Assembly: GCA_001772005.1 (NCBI GenBank)
Contig: MERI01000047.1
Span: 1 to 61,112, forward strand
Direction of reading: 5' to 3'
DNA length: 61,112 nucleotides
Source: Betaproteobacteria bacterium RIFCSPLOWO2_12_FULL_62_58
Lineage (GTDB): Bacteria > Pseudomonadota > Gammaproteobacteria > Burkholderiales > SG8-41
The translations under genes were made by a program, and so were the position numbers. Positions 1-9,854 of this stretch are shown piece by piece; position 1 is the first letter of the stretch; every line of letters begins with the position of its first letter. The notes under the pieces are model-generated. The model was not told the DNA's origin, made no database searches, and was given only the letters and a program-made list of their open reading frames with translations.

Positions 1-123
1 TCATGAAACTTTTATGTGCAGTAATCCAATGCTAACGTTTTGCTTTTAAAGCTTTAGTACTGCCTACTCTACATAACGTTCTGCTGTGTCTAATAGATCA
101 AATGTGCAGCTGCACATTTGATC
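1..123. repeat. Left terminal repeat (inverted copy of the right window end)
   Basis: Positions 30-123 match the reverse complement of 61019-61112 with one substitution near the inner edge. The inner part contains a perfect 32-bp palindrome at 94-125 centred on GTGCAGCTGCAC. The outer part is AT-rich compared with the rest of the window and has no open reading frame of note. It joins directly to a broken integron integrase end. A sequence found at both ends of a contig is what an assembler leaves at a multicopy element, so this is probably the end of a mobile element. The family is not identified. Confidence 0.85.
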
Positions 124-291
124 TACACCCACGTGCTCAACAAAGGCGGGCGCGGCGTAAGAAGCCCGTTGGACGCGGTCGGTGAGGTGCCGCGTGCGGC
201 GGGAGACCCCGGCTCGGTCTACGTCGTGGCCGCGCATTCGGGCAAGACGCAGCGCGCAGGACAGCAACTGAAGGGTGCGCGCCGCGCTTGA
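118..291 (+). pseudogene. Integron-type integrase, C-terminal fragment
   Basis: This reading frame is not a complete gene. It opens just after the palindrome and encodes IYTHVLNKGGRGVRSPLD followed by about 38 residues and a TGA at 289-291. IYTHVL..GG.GVRSPLD is the C-terminal signature of IntI-type tyrosine recombinases, in which the Y is the catalytic nucleophile. Upstream in frame there is a TAG at 94-96, so everything before the tyrosine is missing. A second, diverged copy with the same breakpoint lies at the right end on the other strand. It converges on the fructosamine kinase gene with a 23-bp gap. The fragment should be inactive. Confidence 0.8.
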
Positions 292-314
292 TTTCGTCGC
301 TCGTTTCCAGTTCT

Positions 315-1190
315 TCAAATCTCCGCGAGGAGCCGCGCGATGAGGCGCTCCGCCTGCGCGACATAGTCGCCGCCGAAGAGATTGAGATGGTTGAGCACGT
401 GATAAAGATTGTAGAGGTGTTTGCGCATCGCATAGCCCGCGTCGAGCGGATACGCGTCGCGGTAGGCGGTGTAGAAATCTCCCGAGAATCCGCCGAATAG
501 CTCGGTCATTGCGACATCGGCTTCGCGGTCGCCGTAATAGACCGCAGGATCGAAGATTACCGGCTTGCCCGTTTCATCGAACCCGACGTTTCCCGACCAC
601 AGATCACCGTGCAGCAGCGCCGGGAGTGGCCGATAGCCGGAAAAGAACGCCGGGATTTTGTCGAGCAGCCTGGCGCCGTTTTTTTGCAGGCCGCCGCGGT
701 AACCCTTCTCCGCCGCAAGCCGCAGCTGGTAGCCCAACCGGTGCTCGCGCAAGAATTCGATCCAGTCTCCACTCCGGCAGTTGATTTGCGGTGTGGCGCC
801 GATGGTGTTGTCGCGCCGCCAGCCAAAGGCGCTACTGGTCAAGCGGTGCATCGCCGCCAGGCCGCCCCCGAGGGCGTGCATGTCGCCGCCGCGCGCGAGC
901 GCGATGTATTCGAGCACCAGCCAGCTCGCCGTGTCGTTCGCGCCATGACAGATCGGGCGCGGCACCCGCAGCGTGTGGGAGCGCGCGATCTCCTGCAGCC
1001 CTGCCGCTTCGGCGCCGAACATCTCCGCTTTGTCGGCGGAATTGAGCTTGACGAAATAACCCGTTTCGCCGTCCTCAATGCGGTAAGCAGAGTTGATGCA
1101 GCCGCCGCCGACGCTGGCGCGTTGATTGATTTTGAATGGCTTGCCGGTGGCCGCGGCGACAGCGCGGCTGATGTCGTCCCAAGGGCTCAA
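315..1190 (-). CDS. Fructosamine kinase family protein
   Basis: A 291-residue protein of the fructosamine-3-kinase/ketosamine kinase family (aminoglycoside phosphotransferase fold), which phosphorylates sugar adducts on protein amines and so helps to deglycate them. The nucleotide loop region [11 protein letters not shown] lies near residues 26-35. The catalytic motif HGDLWSGN is at 194-201 and the metal-binding aspartate is in IFDPA near 214. The length is normal for the family. The start is a TTG that overlaps the argH stop as TTGA, so translation is probably coupled to argH upstream. The actual substrate in this organism is not known. Confidence 0.9.
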   Translation of the reverse strand: MSPWDDISRAVAAATGKPFKINQRASVGGGCINSAYRIEDGETGYFVKLNSADKAEMFGAEAAGLQEIARSHTLRVPRPICHGANDTASWLVLEYIALARGGDMHALGGGLAAMHRLTSSAFGWRRDNTIGATPQINCRSGDWIEFLREHRLGYQLRLAAEKGYRGGLQKNGARLLDKIPAFFSGYRPLPALLHGDLWSGNVGFDETGKPVIFDPAVYYGDREADVAMTELFGGFSGDFYTAYRDAYPLDAGYAMRKHLYNLYHVLNHLNLFGGDYVAQAERLIARLLAEI

Positions 1191-2593
1191 GCCAGGGACT
1201 TACGTGCCTTTGCTATCGCCGCTTTCACCCTTGCCGGGGCGGTGCCGCCGATGTGGCTGCGGCTCTTGAGCGACCCTTCGAGCTTCAGCGCTTCGAACAC
1301 ATCCTTGGTGATCAACGGGGAAAACTGCTGCAGCTCGGCGAGTTTGAGCCCGGCGAGATCGCAACCGCGGTTTTCGGCCTGGCGCACCGCCTGCGCCACC
1401 GCCTCGTGCGCTTCCCGGAACGGCACGCCTTTTTTCACGAGATAGTCGGCGAAATCGGTCGCGGTGGCGTAGCCCTGCCGCGCGGCCTCGTACATCGCTT
1501 CCTTGTTCACTTTGACGCCGGCGAGCATCTCGGTGAACACCGCGAGGCTCATCATCAGCGTGTCCACGGTGTCGAACAGCGGTTCCTTGTCCTCCTGGTT
1601 GTCCTTGTTGTAGGCGAGCGGCTGCGACTTCATCAACGTCAGCAGCGCCACCAGGTGGCCGTTTACGCGCCCGCTCTTGCCGCGGATCAATTCCGCCACG
1701 TCCGGATTCTTCTTCTGCGGCATGATCGAGGAGCCGGTGCAGAAACGATCGGCGATGTCGATGAAGCCGAAGCGCGGGCTCATCCACAGCACCAGCTCCT
1801 CGCAGAAGCGTGACAAATGGGTCATGAGCAGCGCCGCTGCGGCGCAGAATTCGATCGCGAAGTCGCGGTCGGATACCGCATCGATCGAGTTTTCGCATAC
1901 GCCGTCGAAGCCGAGTTCCTTCGCCACCATCAGGCGATCGATCGGAAACGAGGTGCCGGCCAGCGCGGCGGCGCCCAGCGGCAGCTTGTTGACGCGCCTG
2001 CGGCAGTCGGCGAGCCGCTGCGCGTCGCGCGCAAACATTTCGAAATACGCCATCAGGTGGTGGCCCAGCGACACCGGCTGCGCCACCTGCAGGTGGGTGT
2101 AGCCCGGCATTATGGTTTCGGTGTGTTCGTCGGCGAGATCGAGCAACGTGCGCTGCAGCCCCTTGGCGAGCGTCAGCACGTGATCGATCGAGGCGCGCAG
2201 ATAGAGCCGGACGTCGGTTGCCACCTGGTCGTTGCGGGAACGCGCGGTATGCAGCCGCTTGCCGGCGTCGCCGACGAGATCGGTCAACCGGTGCTCGATG
2301 TTGAAGTGCACATCCTCGAAATCGATCGACCAGGGAAAGCTGCCGGCGCGGATCTCGGACAGGATCCGGGCGAGCCCATTTTCTATCGCGTCGAGGTCGG
2401 CCTTGGTGAGGATGCCGACGGCATGGAGCATGCGTGCGTGCGCGACCGATCCCTCGATGTCGAACTCGGCCAGCCGCTGGTCGAAGGCGACCGACGCGGT
2501 GAAACGCTTGACGAGGTCGGTTACCGGCTCGCCAAACCGGCCCGACCACGGCTTGTTCCTGCCGCCGGGCTTGTCCTTATCATTGGAAGACAT
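1187..2593 (-). CDS. argH: Argininosuccinate lyase
   Basis: Splits argininosuccinate into arginine and fumarate, the last step of arginine synthesis, as a cytosolic homotetramer. The fumarase/lyase superfamily signature [12 protein letters not shown] is at residues 287-298, the substrate loop TARSRNDQ near 117 and the GYTHLQ catalytic region near 164. The start chosen gives 468 residues beginning MSSNDKDK. A longer frame to 2623 would overlap the divergent kinase gene start at 2617 and adds a non-conserved leader. Only 23 bp separate it from that divergent gene, and fructosamine kinase follows with overlapping codons. Confidence 0.97.
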   Translation of the reverse strand: MSSNDKDKPGGRNKPWSGRFGEPVTDLVKRFTASVAFDQRLAEFDIEGSVAHARMLHAVGILTKADLDAIENGLARILSEIRAGSFPWSIDFEDVHFNIEHRLTDLVGDAGKRLHTARSRNDQVATDVRLYLRASIDHVLTLAKGLQRTLLDLADEHTETIMPGYTHLQVAQPVSLGHHLMAYFEMFARDAQRLADCRRRVNKLPLGAAALAGTSFPIDRLMVAKELGFDGVCENSIDAVSDRDFAIEFCAAAALLMTHLSRFCEELVLWMSPRFGFIDIADRFCTGSSIMPQKKNPDVAELIRGKSGRVNGHLVALLTLMKSQPLAYNKDNQEDKEPLFDTVDTLMMSLAVFTEMLAGVKVNKEAMYEAARQGYATATDFADYLVKKGVPFREAHEAVAQAVRQAENRGCDLAGLKLAELQQFSPLITKDVFEALKLEGSLKSRSHIGGTAPARVKAAIAKARKSLA

Positions 2594-2616
2594 GGTGCTG
2601 TTAGAATGAATGGCGC

Positions 2617-3630
2617 ATGGCAAGTATAAATCAAAACGCTTACAGCAGCGCCTTGCCGAACTTCCGCAACCTCGGAATTCTGCTGCGCATCCTGCTGATC
2701 GTTAATGTCATCGCGATCGGCGCGGCGGCCGTGAAGGGCGCCACCCTGCATGGCATATGGCGGGAACTGCTCGACATCTCTGCGGTGGTGCAGCCGCTGC
2801 TGCTGTTGAGCGTGCTGGCGCTGGTCGCGCTCAACGATCTGCTGAAACGCCTGCCCTATTCTCTCGGCGCGGTGGTCGTGATCGCGCTCGAGCTCGGGCT
2901 CACCACGCTGCTGCACGTCTTCGGCCGCCCGCTGCTGGGGGTCGAGATGGCCTCGCTCGAGCGCTACTGGGTGCTCGCGCTGATCGTCACCATGACGCTC
3001 TTGTTCTATTTCGATCTGCGCGGCCGGGCGCTCTCGCCGGCCCTGGCGGAGGCCCGGCTGCAGGCGCTGCAGGCGCGCATCCGGCCGCATTTCCTGTTCA
3101 ACAGCATCAACGCGGTGCTGAGCCTGATCCGCCAGGAACCGAGGCGCGCCGAGAGGGCGCTCGAAGACATGGCGGATCTGTTCCGCGTCCTGATGGCGGA
3201 CAACCGCGAGCTGACGCCGCTGGCGCGCGAGGTGGAGCTGTGCCGCGAGTACCTGAGCCTCGAGGAGCTGCGGCTGGGCGATCGCCTCAGGGTCGAATGG
3301 CACATCGACAAGATGCCGGGCGACGCGTTCATTCCGCCGCTGGTGCTGCAACCGCTGCTTGAGAACGCCGTCTATCATGGCATCGAGCCGCGCACCGCGC
3401 CGGGCGTGATCAGCATCGACCTCTACCTTGCCCGCGAGCAGGTTCACGCCGTGCTGCGCAACCCCTACCAGCGCGACGGCAACCACCACGCCGGCAACAA
3501 AATGGCGCTCGCCAACATCCGCGAGCGGCTCCAGCTGCATTTCGACGCCGAGGCGAGCCTGACTACCAAGGTCGGCGACGATGCCTATCAGGTGCACATC
3601 ATCATGCCGTACGTGAAGGCCGGGAAATGA
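2617..3630 (+). CDS. algZ: Sensor histidine kinase, LytS/AlgZ type
   Basis: Membrane sensor kinase of the His_kinase family that pairs with LytTR regulators. Four hydrophobic segments fill residues 18-135. The phosphoacceptor is His158 in [15 protein letters not shown], and the ATP-binding N box is [15 protein letters not shown] around 242. The C-terminal glycine box is weak ([13 protein letters not shown]), as is common in AlgZ/FimS homologues. It overlaps the next gene by ATGA, so kinase and regulator are coupled. In Pseudomonas this pair controls alginate, twitching motility and virulence. The targets here are unknown. Pil motor genes are also in this window, but no link can be shown. Confidence 0.9.
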   Translation: MASINQNAYSSALPNFRNLGILLRILLIVNVIAIGAAAVKGATLHGIWRELLDISAVVQPLLLLSVLALVALNDLLKRLPYSLGAVVVIALELGLTTLLHVFGRPLLGVEMASLERYWVLALIVTMTLLFYFDLRGRALSPALAEARLQALQARIRPHFLFNSINAVLSLIRQEPRRAERALEDMADLFRVLMADNRELTPLAREVELCREYLSLEELRLGDRLRVEWHIDKMPGDAFIPPLVLQPLLENAVYHGIEPRTAPGVISIDLYLAREQVHAVLRNPYQRDGNHHAGNKMALANIRERLQLHFDAEASLTTKVGDDAYQVHIIMPYVKAGK

Positions 3631-4394
3631 CGGAGGCGCGGGAAAGGCCGCTGCGCGTCGTGATCGTTGACGACGAGGCGCCGGCGCGCAGCCGCATGCG
3701 CGATGTGCTCGCCGACTGTGCCCAGCAACTGCCGCTGACGGTGGAGGGCGAAGCGGAGAGCGGCCGGGCAGCGCTCGCGCTGCTCGCGCAGCGCAAGGCC
3801 GACGTCGTGCTGCTCGACATCCGCATGCCGGAGATGGACGGCATCGAAGTCGCGCAGCACCTGCAGAAACTCGATGACCCGCCGGCGGTGATTTTCACCA
3901 CTGCTTACAACGCCTACGCAATCCGGGCGTTCGAGGTGCATGCGGTCGACTATCTGCTGAAGCCGATTCGCGCCAGCCGCCTGCGCGAGGCCTTGTTGCG
4001 CTTGAGCTCGGCGGCGCGGCCCAAACCAGAAACGCTGCGCGAGCTGCAGCCCGGGCCGCGCGCGTTCCTCTCCGCCCAGGAGCGCGGGCGCATCCATCTG
4101 ATCCCGATCGGCGACATCATCTATCTCAAGGCCGAGCTCAAGTACGTGACGGCGCGCACCGCCATGCGCGAGTACCTGATCGAGGAATCGCTAATGCGGC
4201 TCGAGCAGGAATACGCCGAGCGTTTCGTGCGCGTGCACCGCAACTGCCTGGTGGCAAAGGACGCGATTCGCGGCTTCGAACGCGCGGCCGGCGCCGGCGG
4301 GGAAGGTCATTGGGTGGTGGTGCTCAATGCGTGCGACGAAAAGTTCGCGGTGAGCAGGCGCCAGCAGCATATCGTCCGGGAACTCGGGCGCTAG
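3627..4394 (+). CDS. algR: LytTR-family response regulator, AlgR-like
   Basis: Cytosolic DNA-binding response regulator of 255 residues. The receiver domain occupies residues 8-125 with acidic residues VDDEAP near 14-19, phosphoacceptor Asp64 in VLLDIRMPEMDG, and the KP(I/L) lysine in VDYLLKPIRA near 114. A LytTR DNA-binding domain follows from about 145 to 250, including the FVRVHRNCLV segment typical of the fold. It is the partner of the upstream kinase, with overlapping ATGA codons. The downstream gap leads to hemC, so AlgR-type control of haem genes is conceivable but unsupported. Confidence 0.92.
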   Translation: MTEARERPLRVVIVDDEAPARSRMRDVLADCAQQLPLTVEGEAESGRAALALLAQRKADVVLLDIRMPEMDGIEVAQHLQKLDDPPAVIFTTAYNAYAIRAFEVHAVDYLLKPIRASRLREALLRLSSAARPKPETLRELQPGPRAFLSAQERGRIHLIPIGDIIYLKAELKYVTARTAMREYLIEESLMRLEQEYAERFVRVHRNCLVAKDAIRGFERAAGAGGEGHWVVVLNACDEKFAVSRRQQHIVRELGR

Positions 4395-4573
4395 TTCAGG
4401 CGGGGCGCGCTGCGCAGCTCGTGCAGCCCCTCCTCGATCGCCTGTTGCAGATAGAGGCGATAGAAGTCATCCGCAACGTGCAGGTTGAGGGGGTCTTGCG
4501 CACCGGATGGCGGCGCGGCGCATGCTAAAATCGCGGTAGCTACAACGCATCCCGGAAAATTCTTTAACAGCAT
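4391..4573 (-). CDS. Possible small secreted protein (doubtful)
   Basis: A 60-residue frame on the strand opposite the algR-hemC gap, beginning MLLKNFPG. A hydrophobic stretch [10 protein letters not shown] is followed by PPSGAQ, which resembles a short signal peptide with an AXA-like cleavage region. The mature part contains [17 protein letters not shown], a plausible amphipathic helix. It ends inside the last codon of algR. I recognise no family. It may be a chance frame in the hemC promoter region. Its charge pattern and a frame that fits the gap exactly are the only arguments for it. Confidence 0.3.
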   Translation of the reverse strand: MLLKNFPGCVVATAILACAAPPSGAQDPLNLHVADDFYRLYLQQAIEEGLHELRSAPRLN

Positions 4574-4585
4574 GTCGGAGTATCG

Positions 4586-5557
4586 GTGAGCGCTGCCGCG
4601 ATGAATGTGCCGTCCGGGCGCATCGTGATCGCCTCGCGCGAGAGCGCGCTCGCAATGTGGCAAGCGCGCCATGTCCGGTCGCGGCTCGCGGCACTATACC
4701 CGCAGCTGGAGATCGCGATTCTCGGCATGACGACCCAGGGCGACCGCATGCTCGGCGCTTCCCTTGCGAAAATCGGCGGCAAGGGCTTGTTCGTCAAAGA
4801 GCTGGAAGACGCCTTGGCGCAGGGCCGCGCCGATATTGCTGTCCATTCGGTGAAAGACGTGCCGATGAATCTCCCGCCCGGCTTTGCGCTCGCCGCGATC
4901 ATCGAGCGTGCGGACCCGCGCGACGCCTTTGTTTCCGACCGCTACCGCAGCCTGTCCGAGCTGCCGGCGGGGAGCAGGGTGGGGACTTCGAGCCTGCGCC
5001 GTGAAAGCCAGCTGCGCGCGCGCCACCCGCGGCTCACGGTCGAGCCGCTGCGAGGCAACGTGTCCACGCGCCTGAAGAAACTCGAAGCGGGACAGTACGA
5101 CGCGATCATCCTCGCCGCCGCAGGCCTGAAGCGCCTGGGCCTGGACGGGCGCATCACCGCGCTGCTGACGCCCGAAGAAAGCCTGCCGGCGGTTGGACAG
5201 GGCGCGGTCGGGCTGGAGTGCCGGACCGAGCGCGCCGACGTGGTCAAGCTGCTCGCGCCGCTTGATCACCGCGCAACCGTGCAGTGCGTGACCGCGGAGC
5301 GTGCGTTCTCGCGCGGGCTTGCCGGCAGCTGCAATGTGCCGCTCGGCGGCTTTGCCGAGGTGAGCGGCGAGCGCATGCGCCTGCGCGGTTTCGTCGGTGC
5401 GCCCGACGGCTCGCGGCTGGTGAGCGGCGAGCTCGAAGGACCGGCGGGTGATCCGGAAGCGCTGGGTCAGGCGCTGGCGGAGAAGCTCAAGGGGCAGGGC
5501 GCCGCCGAAATCCTCGCCGAGCTTGAAAAACAGGCAGCCGCCGATGAACGCCGATAA
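4586..5557 (+). CDS. hemC: Hydroxymethylbilane synthase (porphobilinogen deaminase)
   Basis: Joins four porphobilinogens into hydroxymethylbilane in tetrapyrrole synthesis. The dipyrromethane cofactor cysteine is Cys249 in [12 protein letters not shown]. The substrate-binding regions VHSVKDVP (near 86) and GTSSLRR (near 133) are present. The GTG start at 4586 gives 323 residues. A downstream ATG at residue 6 is the alternative. It heads the hemC-hemD-hemX-hemY run, the standard proteobacterial haem block. A repeat-rich 178-bp gap precedes hemD. Confidence 0.96.
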   Translation: MSAAAMNVPSGRIVIASRESALAMWQARHVRSRLAALYPQLEIAILGMTTQGDRMLGASLAKIGGKGLFVKELEDALAQGRADIAVHSVKDVPMNLPPGFALAAIIERADPRDAFVSDRYRSLSELPAGSRVGTSSLRRESQLRARHPRLTVEPLRGNVSTRLKKLEAGQYDAIILAAAGLKRLGLDGRITALLTPEESLPAVGQGAVGLECRTERADVVKLLAPLDHRATVQCVTAERAFSRGLAGSCNVPLGGFAEVSGERMRLRGFVGAPDGSRLVSGELEGPAGDPEALGQALAEKLKGQGAAEILAELEKQAAADERR

Positions 5558-5735
5558 AATCTACGCCAAAAGCGTGAACGCAAAGATCGCAAAGAGCACG
5601 AGAAGGACGCAAAAGAAATGAGAGCAAGCAATGCTCTTGTTTGGTTTGATTTCGTTTTTCCTTCGCGTTCTTGGCGGTGAAAGGCTTTTTGCCTTTTGAT
5701 CTGCGTTTATCGGCGTTTATCTGCGGTTCCCTTTA
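5558..5735. repeat. Intergenic inverted-repeat segment, hemC-hemD
   Basis: Directly after the hemC stop, words of the type GAACGCCGATAAA and AACGCAAAGATCGCAAAGAG appear. They are answered on the far side by CTTCGCGTTCTTGGCGG and TTTATCGGCGTTTATCTGCGG. The two sides are roughly complementary, so transcript across the gap can fold. Related words recur at 32225-32330, 42260-42350, 54178-54200 and 56165-56285. No coding frame is supported. Confidence 0.7.
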
Positions 5736-6530
5736 ATGTCTGATTTTGCCACTGAAACACCGCTTGCGGGGCGCGGCATCGTGATCACCCGCCCGGCGCA
5801 CCAGGCGCAGCCGCTTGTCGAGATGATCCGCGCCGCGGGCGGCCATGCGATCCTGTTTCCGGTGCTGGAAATTCTCGATGCGGATGATCTGAAGCCGCTC
5901 AACGCGTTGATCGACCGGCTCGAGGCGTTCGATCTTGCGATATTCATCAGCCCCAACGCGGTGAACAGGGCAATGAACCTGATCGCCGCGCGGCGCGCCC
6001 TGCCGGCCAAGCTCAGGATTGCAGCGATCGGGCGCGGCAGCGTGAAGGCGCTCGGTCATTTCGGTGTCACGGAGGTGATTGCGCCGGCACAGCACTTCGA
6101 CAGCGAAGCGCTGCTCGCGCTGCCGCCGCTGCAGGATGTGAGAGGACGGCGCGTGGTGATATTTCGCGGCGAAGGCGGCCGCGAATTGCTGGGGGACACG
6201 CTGGTTGCGCGCGGCGCGTGCCTCGAATACGCCGAGTGCTACCGGCGCGGCAAGCCGAATCTCGATGCGGCGCCCCTGCTGAAGGCATGGGCTCGCAACG
6301 AACTGCACGCCATCGTGGTCACGAGCAGCGAAGGGCTGAGAAATCTCTTCGAGATGGTCGGCAAGCTGGGCCAGAGCTGGCTTCGGAAAACGCCGCTCAT
6401 CGTGCCGCACCCGCGCATTGCGGAAACCGCGCGCGGCCTGGGGCTCGGGAACGTAGTGCTGACCGAGGCAGGGGACGAGGGCATCGTCGCCGGACTATGC
6501 GAATATTTCGGCGCCGCGGAGCGTAAATGA
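5736..6530 (+). CDS. hemD: Uroporphyrinogen-III synthase
   Basis: Closes and inverts ring D of hydroxymethylbilane to give uroporphyrinogen III. This 264-residue protein shows the poorly conserved two-lobed HemD pattern: an N-terminal GRGIVITRPAHQAQPL segment, the AIFISPNAVNRAMN segment near 67-80, and the C-terminal AIVVTSSEGLRNLF motif near 194. The family is recognised by these motifs and by its place between hemC and hemX, since overall sequence conservation is low. The start is ATG after TTTA. Confidence 0.93.
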   Translation: MSDFATETPLAGRGIVITRPAHQAQPLVEMIRAAGGHAILFPVLEILDADDLKPLNALIDRLEAFDLAIFISPNAVNRAMNLIAARRALPAKLRIAAIGRGSVKALGHFGVTEVIAPAQHFDSEALLALPPLQDVRGRRVVIFRGEGGRELLGDTLVARGACLEYAECYRRGKPNLDAAPLLKAWARNELHAIVVTSSEGLRNLFEMVGKLGQSWLRKTPLIVPHPRIAETARGLGLGNVVLTEAGDEGIVAGLCEYFGAAERK

Positions 6531-6603
6531 ATTACGGCGGTCGTGTTGCGGCGGGCGGGCCGTGCTCGCATACTACCGACTGGAAAAATCGCGGGATTCC
6601 CCG

Positions 6604-7698
6604 ATGAACGACTCATCGCAGACCGATCCGCAGCGCGCCGATGCCGCACGCGAAGGCCCGGCCGCCGGACCCGAGCCCGCGCAGCGTAAGGCGGACTCCG
6701 GCTTGCTGCAGCTCGGCGCGGCCGCGGTGGCTCTGGTGGCGCTTGCGGCGCTGGCGCTCGCCGGGTGGCAGGGGTACGACAGCCGGCGCGAGGCCGAGAC
6801 CCTCAAGCAGGAGCTCGCGAAAAGGCTCGCCGAAGCCGACATCCACGCCAAGGAAAGCCGCCTGGTTGCGGAGCAGGTGCGCGAGGCAAACAGCGAAGCC
6901 CAGGTCAAGATCGGCATTCTCGAAAACAAACTCGCCGAGTCGCAAAATCAGCAGATCGCGCTCGAGGCGCTCTACCAGGAACTCTCCCGCAACCGCGACG
7001 AGTGGGCCTATGCCGAGATCGAGCAGTCGCTGCTGATCGCGAACCAGCAGCTGCAGCTCGCCGGCAACATCAAAGCTGCGCTGATCGCGCTGCAAAACGC
7101 GGACATGCGGCTGCGGCGCATGGAGCGACCACAGCTCACCGCACTGCGCAAGACCATCAACCGCGACATCGAGCGCCTGAAGGCGCTGCCGCACATCGAC
7201 ACCGTGGGCATCAGCGTGCGCGTCGATAACCTGATTGCAGCGGTCGACAAGCTGCCGCTCGCGATGGAAGTGCGGCCGCAGCCCGATCAGGCGGAGGAAG
7301 CTGCGAAGGACGGCGCGGGCAACGCCTGGTCGCGCTTCTGGCGCGAGGTATGGAACGACGTCAGGCAGCTCGTTCGCATTCAGCGCATCGACAAGCCCGA
7401 CATCCCGCTGCTCACGCCGTCGCAGACTTTCTTCCTGCGCGAGAATCTGAAGCTGAGGCTGATCGGAGCGCGGCTGGCGCTGCTCGCGCGCGACGAAACG
7501 AGCTACAAGGCCGACCTCAAGGCGGCGCGCGAGTGGCTCGAGCGCTACTATGACCTGCGCAATAACAGCGTCATCCACGCCGTTGGCACGCTGCGCAACC
7601 TGCACGCGAGCGAAATCAGCATAGAGGTGCCGGATATTTCCGGCACGCTGGACGCATTGCGCGCCCTGCGGCCGGCGCGCGAGCGCGCCGCGCGCTGA
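6604..7698 (+). CDS. hemX: HemX family protein (uroporphyrinogen-III C-methyltransferase-like)
   Basis: Membrane-anchored protein of the HemX family, encoded between hemD and hemY in most Beta- and Gammaproteobacteria. Despite the usual database name it lacks a SAM methyltransferase domain. Residues 30-50 form one transmembrane helix (LGAAAVALVALAALALAG). Next comes a long coiled coil (about 55-115, rich in E, K, Q and A), then a helical periplasmic domain. The ATG at 6604 is used because the longer frame upstream adds no conserved residues. The role in haem synthesis is unclear, possibly as a scaffold. Confidence 0.88.
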   Translation: MNDSSQTDPQRADAAREGPAAGPEPAQRKADSGLLQLGAAAVALVALAALALAGWQGYDSRREAETLKQELAKRLAEADIHAKESRLVAEQVREANSEAQVKIGILENKLAESQNQQIALEALYQELSRNRDEWAYAEIEQSLLIANQQLQLAGNIKAALIALQNADMRLRRMERPQLTALRKTINRDIERLKALPHIDTVGISVRVDNLIAAVDKLPLAMEVRPQPDQAEEAAKDGAGNAWSRFWREVWNDVRQLVRIQRIDKPDIPLLTPSQTFFLRENLKLRLIGARLALLARDETSYKADLKAAREWLERYYDLRNNSVIHAVGTLRNLHASEISIEVPDISGTLDALRALRPARERAAR

Positions 7699-7710
7699 CG
7701 CGATAACTCC

Positions 7711-8916
7711 ATGAGAACGCTGTTCTGGATCATCGCTATTTTCGCGCTGGCTGTGGGCGTCGTTGCCATCGCGCGCTACAACACCGGTTACGTCCTGCTG
7801 GTGCTGCCGCCGTATCGCATCGAGCTCTCGCTCAATCTGTTATTGGTCCTGTTGTTGGTTGCGTTTACGGTCGGCTATTCCCTGGTGCGAATGGTGTCCG
7901 GCACGCTCCGGCTGCCGGCGCAGGTGCGCGAGTATCGCGTTGCGCGCCGCCGGCAAAAGGCCCAGGCGACGCTGCTCGAGGCGCTGCAGGAATTCTTCGC
8001 GGGGCGTTATGCCAGGGCGGAGAAGGCCGCCGCGAGCTTGATCGAACTCGGCGAGCACGCGGCGTTGTGCGCCGTGCTTGCGGCGCGCGCCGCGCATGAG
8101 TTGCGCGCCTTTGAGCGGCGTGACGCCTATCTCGCCCAGGCCGCGAAGCTCACCCCGGATGACGGCGCCGTCAGGGTGGTGACGGAAGTCGAACTGCTGC
8201 TCGATCAGCGCCGTTTTCAGGAAGCCCTGGCGCTCCTCAAGTTGCTGCCGAATAAGCACACCGCGGCGCTGCGGCTCGAACTGAAAGCGCAACAGCTCGC
8301 GAAAAACTGGGAGCAGGTGCTCGCTCTCGTCGATCAGCTCGAGAAACGCAACGTGTTCGACGCCGAGCAGGCGGAGCAGATTCGGCACTACGCGCAGGCC
8401 GAAAACCTGAAACGGAAGGCGCTGGACAGCCGTGCGCTGGAGGAAGCGTGGCAAAGGGTTCCGGCGCGGCAGAAGAAAAACACGCGGATCGCGGCTGCCG
8501 CGGCCCAGTGCTTCATCGCGCTCGGCGGCGGCGCGCAGGCCTGCCGGATCATCGAGGACAGTCTCGATGAAGTCTGGGACAGCGAGTTGATCGGGCTTTA
8601 TGCCGAAAGCGAAGGCGAGGCCCTGCGGCAGATCGAGCGCGCCGAAGCGTGGCTCAAGCTGCACCCACGGGACGCCGCGCTGCTCCTGACGCTCGGCAGG
8701 TTGTGCGCGCGCCGGGAGCTGTGGGGCAAGGCGCAGAGCTATCTTGAAGCCAGCATTGCGATCGAGCCGACTTACACGGCTCATGTGGCGCTGGCGCAGT
8801 TGCAGGAAAAGCTGGGTAATGCCGACAGCGCGCGCAGGCACCACCGCGAGAGCCTGGATCTCGCGGTCGGACAGCTGCGACAGATCACCGGCGGACGGCG
8901 CAGGATGCCCCTGTAA
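7711..8916 (+). CDS. hemY: HemY family heme biosynthesis protein
   Basis: Inner membrane protein of 401 residues with two N-terminal transmembrane helices (about 2-22 and 34-60) and a cytosolic region of TPR-like helical repeats. The conserved family segment ARYNTGYVLLVLPPYRIELS follows the first helix. It starts 12 bp after hemX, so the two are co-translated. The proteobacterial HemY is not the protoporphyrinogen oxidase of Bacillus that shares the name. Its biochemical role is unsettled. It ends convergent with the CDF transporter gene, 26 bp away. Confidence 0.92.
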   Translation: MRTLFWIIAIFALAVGVVAIARYNTGYVLLVLPPYRIELSLNLLLVLLLVAFTVGYSLVRMVSGTLRLPAQVREYRVARRRQKAQATLLEALQEFFAGRYARAEKAAASLIELGEHAALCAVLAARAAHELRAFERRDAYLAQAAKLTPDDGAVRVVTEVELLLDQRRFQEALALLKLLPNKHTAALRLELKAQQLAKNWEQVLALVDQLEKRNVFDAEQAEQIRHYAQAENLKRKALDSRALEEAWQRVPARQKKNTRIAAAAAQCFIALGGGAQACRIIEDSLDEVWDSELIGLYAESEGEALRQIERAEAWLKLHPRDAALLLTLGRLCARRELWGKAQSYLEASIAIEPTYTAHVALAQLQEKLGNADSARRHHRESLDLAVGQLRQITGGRRRMPL

Positions 8917-8942
8917 GGTCCGCGGGTGATGCCCGACCAAAA

Positions 8943-9842
8943 TCAACGGTCGAGGTCGATATCCCGGTATGACGCGGGATGGCCGATAGGCTCGAGGTGG
9001 GTAAGTACGATCGCCCCGGGCAGTGCTGCCCGGATATCGTGCTCGATGCGCTCCACCAAATCGTGACCCTGCGTGACGCTCCACTCGCCGGGCACCAGCA
9101 CATGCATCGACACGAACGACCGCGCGCCGGCTTGGCGCGTGAGCAGCGCGTGGAAATCGATGCCCTCGCTGCGATAGCGGTCGAGCACGCGGTTGACCGC
9201 TTTGCGCTCGGCCGCCGGAAGCGCCCGGTCGAGCAGGCCCAGGACCGAGCGCCGCACGAGCTTCACGCCGGTCCAGACGATGTTGGCCGCGACCGCCAGC
9301 GCGATCAGCGGATCGAGGCGTTCCCAGCCGGTCAGCACCACGGCGCCCACCCCGACGATGACGCCGGCCGAGGTCCACACATCGGTCATCAAGTGCTGGG
9401 CGTCGGCTTCGAGAGCGATCGAGTGATAACGGCGGCCGGCGTCGAAAAGTTTGCGCGCGACGGCATAGTTCACGAGCGAGGCCAGCGCCGAAATGGCCAG
9501 TCCCGCGCCCACGTTATCGAGCGGGCGCGGGGCGATCAGACGGTCGATGGCCGCGATGGCGATGCTTACTGCAGCGATGAGTATCAGCATGCCTTCGAAA
9601 CCGCTCGCGAAATATTCCGCCTTGGTATAGCCGTAGGCGTGCTCGTCGTCGGGCGGTCGCGTTGCGATGGTGAGCATGGCAAGCATCATCATCGCGCCCG
9701 CCAGGTTCACCGTGCCTTCCAGCGCGTCCGACAGCAGGCCGACCGAATCGGTGAGCCACCACGCGGCCGCTTTCAAGGCAATCGTCGCCAGGGCCGCGGC
9801 GATGGCAAGCAATGCGAACTTTCTGGAGCCGGTACGGGACAC
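8943..9842 (-). CDS. Cation diffusion facilitator (FieF/CzcD-type) transporter
   Basis: Divalent metal/proton antiporter of the inner membrane, 299 residues. Six helices fill residues 8-210. The metal site residues are seen in LLSDALEG (helix 2) and HLMTDVWTS (helix 5, HxxxD). [13 protein letters not shown] follows helix 2, as in other CDF proteins. The C-terminal 85 residues form the cytosolic ferredoxin-like domain with [18 protein letters not shown]. The start is GTG. Substrate (Fe, Zn, Mn or Co) cannot be read from sequence alone. The 3' end faces hemY. Confidence 0.93.
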   Translation of the reverse strand: MSRTGSRKFALLAIAAALATIALKAAAWWLTDSVGLLSDALEGTVNLAGAMMMLAMLTIATRPPDDEHAYGYTKAEYFASGFEGMLILIAAVSIAIAAIDRLIAPRPLDNVGAGLAISALASLVNYAVARKLFDAGRRYHSIALEADAQHLMTDVWTSAGVIVGVGAVVLTGWERLDPLIALAVAANIVWTGVKLVRRSVLGLLDRALPAAERKAVNRVLDRYRSEGIDFHALLTRQAGARSFVSMHVLVPGEWSVTQGHDLVERIEHDIRAALPGAIVLTHLEPIGHPASYRDIDLDR

Positions 9843-9854
9843 GCAGCGGCGGGT

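Noticed and set aside
1..300. attC or attI integron sites beside the integrase fragments
   Set aside because: The repeat contains AACGTT words that loosely resemble attC core sites, but the RYYYAAC/GTTRRRY pairing with a full imperfect stem is not present.
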